Source: Peptoniphilus faecalis
Lineage (GTDB): Bacteria; Bacillota; Clostridia; Tissierellales; Peptoniphilaceae
DNA length: 64,000 nt
NCBI RefSeq assembly: GCF_012976305.1
Contig: NZ_JABDSR010000006.1
Coordinates: forward strand, 1-64,000
Reading direction: 5' to 3'
This document shows, piece after piece, positions 61,402 through 64,000 of the stretch. The translations under genes were made by a program, and so were the position numbers. Under the pieces are notes generated by a model. That model worked only from the letters and a program-made list of their open reading frames with translations, ran no database searches and was not told where the DNA came from. Within the stretch, counting starts at the first letter, position 1. Each line of letters starts with the position of its first letter.

Positions 61402-61457
61402 ATTAGTTCCAATTTTTAGTGTTCAGATTTATGATTGAAAAATCATTCAATCTTTTT

Positions 61458-62105
61458 TTATTTATCTACAGATAATATTAATAACATTTTAAATCTTGTA
61501 ATTGCAGTTACATTATGGATTACATTTGCCGGAAATACTATTTGTTCTCCGGATTCAATCTCAATTTCTTTATCTCCAACAAGAAGCTTTGCCTTGCCCT
61601 CAAGTGCCAAGACAAGAGCATCTCCAGGAGCCTTATGTGGTTTTAGACCTTCCCCTGCATCAAAAGCCATCAAAACAAGCCTAAACCCGTCTTTTGATAC
61701 AAGGTCAATGTTTGCGATTCCTCCATCTACATAATCTAAATAGTCAACTAGTTTAATTTTCTTTCCTTTGTCAATGTTTTTCATTTCTTCCTCCTCTAAG
61801 TTAATTGCGATTTCTAAAAATATACTTTTTTTACTTACCTCTATGTCAAAGAGTTTGTTTTTTTCAAAAAGTATTGATTCATTATTTATAAGTTTTTCAT
61901 TGTTAAAGTTAATTTCGCCTTTTAAGACAAAATATATTCTTTCTTCAGCATAAAATTCAGGGGAAATGCTGGTATCTTGGTCAAGACTCATAAGTAAGAT
62001 GTGAAGATCATATAAATCTACAAGTTTCTTGCTTATTGTCTGATTGTCTTTTATGGGTATGACCTCTTCTGGTGTCGATATTTTTCCTTTGCTAATATTT
62101 TTCAT
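61458..62105 (-). CDS. Two-domain cupin protein
   Basis: A 215-residue protein with two cupin beta-barrels. The first (about 30-95) has FYAEERIYFVLKGEINF; the second (about 135-210) has FDAGEGLKPHKAPGDALVLALEGKAKLLVGDKEIEIESG and VFPANVIHNV with the usual His metal ligands in PHKAPGDA and VIHN. The first barrel lacks a clear His pair and may not bind metal. It sits 1 bp after the ABC ATPase stop codon, in the same transcript, so it may sense or handle the imported ligand. Enzymatic function unknown. Confidence 0.82.
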   Translation of the reverse strand: MKNISKGKISTPEEVIPIKDNQTISKKLVDLYDLHILLMSLDQDTSISPEFYAEERIYFVLKGEINFNNEKLINNESILFEKNKLFDIEVSKKSIFLEIAINLEEEEMKNIDKGKKIKLVDYLDYVDGGIANIDLVSKDGFRLVLMAFDAGEGLKPHKAPGDALVLALEGKAKLLVGDKEIEIESGEQIVFPANVIHNVTAITRFKMLLILSVDK

Positions 62106-62106
62106 C

Positions 62107-62910
62107 TTAATCTCCTGCTATGCTAATGGGTATTATAGTATCATATTCTTTCTTATCTTTTTTTATTTTTTCAAGTATGACCTCTACGCCAAATGCTTCT
62201 TTCATATTTTCCTTACAGATAATATCAGATGTTTTGCCTATTTTATGTCTAGCATTTTGCATTAACATCAAACATTTATCCGCTATTTCAAGAGCGTGGG
62301 CTGGGTAATGAGTATTTATAATAACACTAATATTGTCTATCTTGGATAGTTTTTTGATTAATGAAATTATTTTAAGTTGATTTTTAAAATCAAGACCACT
62401 TTCTGGCTCATCTAATATGATTAAACTTGGATCTGATATTAAAGCTCTAGCTATTAGAACCATCTGAAGTTCTCCTCCACTCATCACTGAACACGACTTA
62501 TCTTTAAGATTTTCTATAGCTAAGCTTTTCATAATATTATTTGCTTTCTTATATTCTCTTAAGCCTGGTTTTGCAAATGGTCCAAGTTTACTAGAAAGTC
62601 CTAACACTACCATATCTATTCCAGAATATTCAAAAGAAAATGACCTTTTTTGAGGAACATATGATATGTTAGACCATAAGTCTCTTCTACTAAAACTTGA
62701 AATATCTCTTCCATCCATAAAACTCTTTCCTAGTTTCCATTTTTTAAAACCACATATACATCTTATAAGGCTAGTCTTACCAACTCCATTGGGTCCTAAA
62801 ATAGATAAAACCTGACCTTGATTCAGACAAAAAGATAAATTCTTAAATAATACGTGATTTTCATCATAATAAAATCCTGTATCTTTTAATTCTAATTTAA
62901 TTGAAACCAC
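62107..62910 (-). CDS. ABC transporter ATP-binding protein (FecE/BtuD type)
   Basis: A 267-residue ATPase with Walker A LGPNGVGKTSLIR (near 40), the signature SVMSGGELQMVLIARAL, Walker B LIILDEPESGLD and the switch His in INTHYPAHALEIADKC. The layout matches iron-siderophore, haem or cobalamin importers. The signature is SGGEL rather than the usual SGGQ/E-R variant, a minor deviation. Its start overlaps the permease gene by 14 bp. Confidence 0.92.
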   Translation of the reverse strand: MVSIKLELKDTGFYYDENHVLFKNLSFCLNQGQVLSILGPNGVGKTSLIRCICGFKKWKLGKSFMDGRDISSFSRRDLWSNISYVPQKRSFSFEYSGIDMVVLGLSSKLGPFAKPGLREYKKANNIMKSLAIENLKDKSCSVMSGGELQMVLIARALISDPSLIILDEPESGLDFKNQLKIISLIKKLSKIDNISVIINTHYPAHALEIADKCLMLMQNARHKIGKTSDIICKENMKEAFGVEVILEKIKKDKKEYDTIIPISIAGD

Positions 62911-63925
62911 CCCCAGTTTTTCTAATTAGGCTTATAAAAATTGGAGCACCAATTATTGCTGTAAGAACTGATATTGGTAGTTCTATTACAGAAACTGTTC
63001 TTGATAAGGCTTCTATTAGTACCATAAGACTTGCTCCTAAAGATATGCTAAAAGGTAGGGTATGAGTGTTGTTGGCTCCTACCATCATCCTTGCCATATG
63101 AGGAATTATTAAACCAATCCATCCGACCTGGCCACACATTGATATAGATGAAGCTGTAATTAGTGTTGATGCAAATATGAAAATAAGTCTGGTTTTTTTG
63201 ACATTAACTCCAAGACTTTTCGCTTCATCTTCTGATAGACTCATAATATTTAGCCTAAATATCAAGAGCCTTATTATGATGACTCCCAAAATTATTAGTG
63301 GTGCAGAAAGCATCAGGTTTTTGTAGGATGATCTTGCAAAAGAACCCATAAGCCAGTAACTAATGGCTGGCAACTTATCTGTCGGGTCTGCTGTATATTT
63401 TAAAAGAGACGCTAAAGCATTAGATAATGAAGAAACTACAAGGCCTGCTAGTATAAGCATTATTGTTGATGATCCGGTTCTACCCTTACCGATATATAAG
63501 GTCAACACTACTCCAATTAATCCAAAAACTAAAGCGAGGGCCTGGATAGAAAGAGTTGAAATTGATAAAAGTATTCCGATTACAGCTCCAAGACTTGCAG
63601 CTGAACTTACGCCCAGTATATCAGGAGTTGCCAAGGGGTTTGAAAAAACCCCTTGAAAGGCAAGACCTGCTGTGGAAAGACCAGCTCCCACTATTAGACC
63701 AGTAATAATTCTTGGTAATCTTACATTTATTATTACTGATTCAAGCATAGGGTCATAGTCCCCACCGCTTAGATAAGCATTGAAAAAATCTACAATCTGT
63801 CTTATGCTTAGAGGCATTCTCCCAATAACAAGTGCCAAAATACTAATTAATATGGGTAGGCTTATGAGGATAACATATGAGCTTAATTTTATTTTTTTAT
63901 CTTTGATAAAGATTCCTTTAATCAT
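62897..63925 (-). CDS. FecCD-family ABC transporter permease
   Basis: A 342-residue membrane protein with about ten helices. Typical segments are VRLPRIITGLIVGAGLSTAGLAFQGVFSNPLATPDILGVSSAA near 70-110 (shown here as RLPRIITGLIVGAGLS and NPLATPDILGVSS) and the coupling helix GLIIPHMARMMVGANN near 270. It moves iron-siderophore, haem or corrinoid-type ligands. The ATG overlaps the stop codon of the binding-protein gene (ATGA). Confidence 0.93.
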   Translation of the reverse strand: MIKGIFIKDKKIKLSSYVILISLPILISILALVIGRMPLSIRQIVDFFNAYLSGGDYDPMLESVIINVRLPRIITGLIVGAGLSTAGLAFQGVFSNPLATPDILGVSSAASLGAVIGILLSISTLSIQALALVFGLIGVVLTLYIGKGRTGSSTIMLILAGLVVSSLSNALASLLKYTADPTDKLPAISYWLMGSFARSSYKNLMLSAPLIILGVIIIRLLIFRLNIMSLSEDEAKSLGVNVKKTRLIFIFASTLITASSISMCGQVGWIGLIIPHMARMMVGANNTHTLPFSISLGASLMVLIEALSRTVSVIELPISVLTAIIGAPIFISLIRKTGGGFN

Positions 63926-64000
63926 ATATCAAACATATCCTCAATTTGTTCATTTGTTAATTCATAACCATACCATGTTTTGTAGTAATCTTTAATCATT
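63922..64000 (-). CDS. ABC transporter substrate-binding protein, C-terminal end (partial)
   Basis: Only the last ~26 codons are in the window: IKDYYKTWYGYELTNEQIEDMF and a stop at 63922-63924 (written here as IKDYYKTWYGYEL and NEQIEDMF). The motif resembles the C-terminus of periplasmic-binding-protein-type (PF01497) iron/cobalamin receptors. TGA overlaps the permease ATG, so the three transporter genes are coupled. The N-terminus, signal peptide and substrate pocket lie outside the window. Confidence 0.75.
   Translation of the reverse strand, partial: MIKDYYKTWYGYELTNEQIEDMFDI

Larger units (their letters stand above)
60376..61457 (-). other. Decayed coding region with possible insertion-element remnant
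   Basis: About 1 kb without an intact gene. Several short minus-strand stretches look like former coding sequence in shifting frames. One, 60873-61031, reads MFVDKFYETDFRKL ... FDYTEILKSDSL ... KNKTWE and stop; another further upstream (about 61170-61280) contains DADRGYSPYAYIGLYKQKR; a third (about 60740-60830) contains INALIRIFKSMDKPKDGRGY. None can be assigned to a family by eye. The sequence starting near 60423 resembles terminal repeats of IS256-like elements, which suggests that a mobile element or accessory gene has degenerated here. Confidence 0.5.

Overview
The window is chromosomal DNA from a very AT-rich, low-GC Gram-positive anaerobe. The evidence is strong AGGAGG-type ribosome binding sites, an ECF transporter S component, a nine-gene V-type ATPase operon, Firmicute-style ribosomal protein S12, a LytTR/DUF3021 pair and large secreted surface proteins with InlB/Rib-like segments. 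The gene set looks most like an anaerobic coccus of the Peptoniphilus/Anaerococcus group. That assignment is inference from gene content; no 16S rRNA or tRNA gene is visible to confirm it.

Layout. 1-6551: two large secreted surface-protein genes on the minus strand, the second running off the left edge; a 13-base G tract lies upstream of their promoter. 7074-11718: a minus-strand surface-polysaccharide operon (GT4 glycosyltransferase, DUF4330 protein, membrane protein, O-antigen-ligase-like protein, CsaB pyruvyltransferase). 12058-15261: carB alone on the plus strand behind an attenuator-like leader. 15377-18748: small accessory genes (DUF3783, hotdog protein, LytTR + DUF3021), a broken glyoxalase-family gene and a recently duplicated pair of unknown genes. 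18865-27372: the complete V-ATPase operon, whose c-ring subunit carries a full sodium-binding signature. 27628-31328: an ECF S component plus nucleoside hydrolase, a TlpA-like lipoprotein, a YbaK-type deacylase and a glutathione peroxidase. 31473-35751: the str operon (rpsL, rpsG, fusA, tuf). 35947-43995: two paralogous membrane proteins, then peptide/amino-acid catabolism and transport genes with a divergent RpiR-type regulator. 44124-51495: rpoB-rpoC. 51652-54518: DsrE-like protein, MurJ-like flippase, a 51-residue LDCC-motif protein and an FMN-binding lipoprotein. 54564-59702: a glycolytic operon pgk-tpiA-gpmI-eno-sixA-like. 59947-60375: Dps. 60376-61457: about 1 kb of decayed coding and insertion-element-like sequence. 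61458-64000: a metal/siderophore-type ABC importer with a two-domain cupin.

How it fits together. Lower glycolysis and amino-acid uptake would supply ATP and carbon, and the V-ATPase couples ATP to sodium movement. The cation-coupled dicarboxylate/amino-acid symporter could draw on such an ion gradient (inference). The block between rpoC and rpsL separates two gene groups that are contiguous in most Firmicutes. Surface variation is suggested by the G tract and by the polysaccharide locus. No CRISPR array, prophage or intact transposon is visible. The strongest candidates for something undescribed are the possibly phase-variable surface-protein promoter, the carB three-hairpin leader, the near-identical tandem unknown genes at 17.7-18.7 kb, and the palindrome over the V-ATPase promoter.
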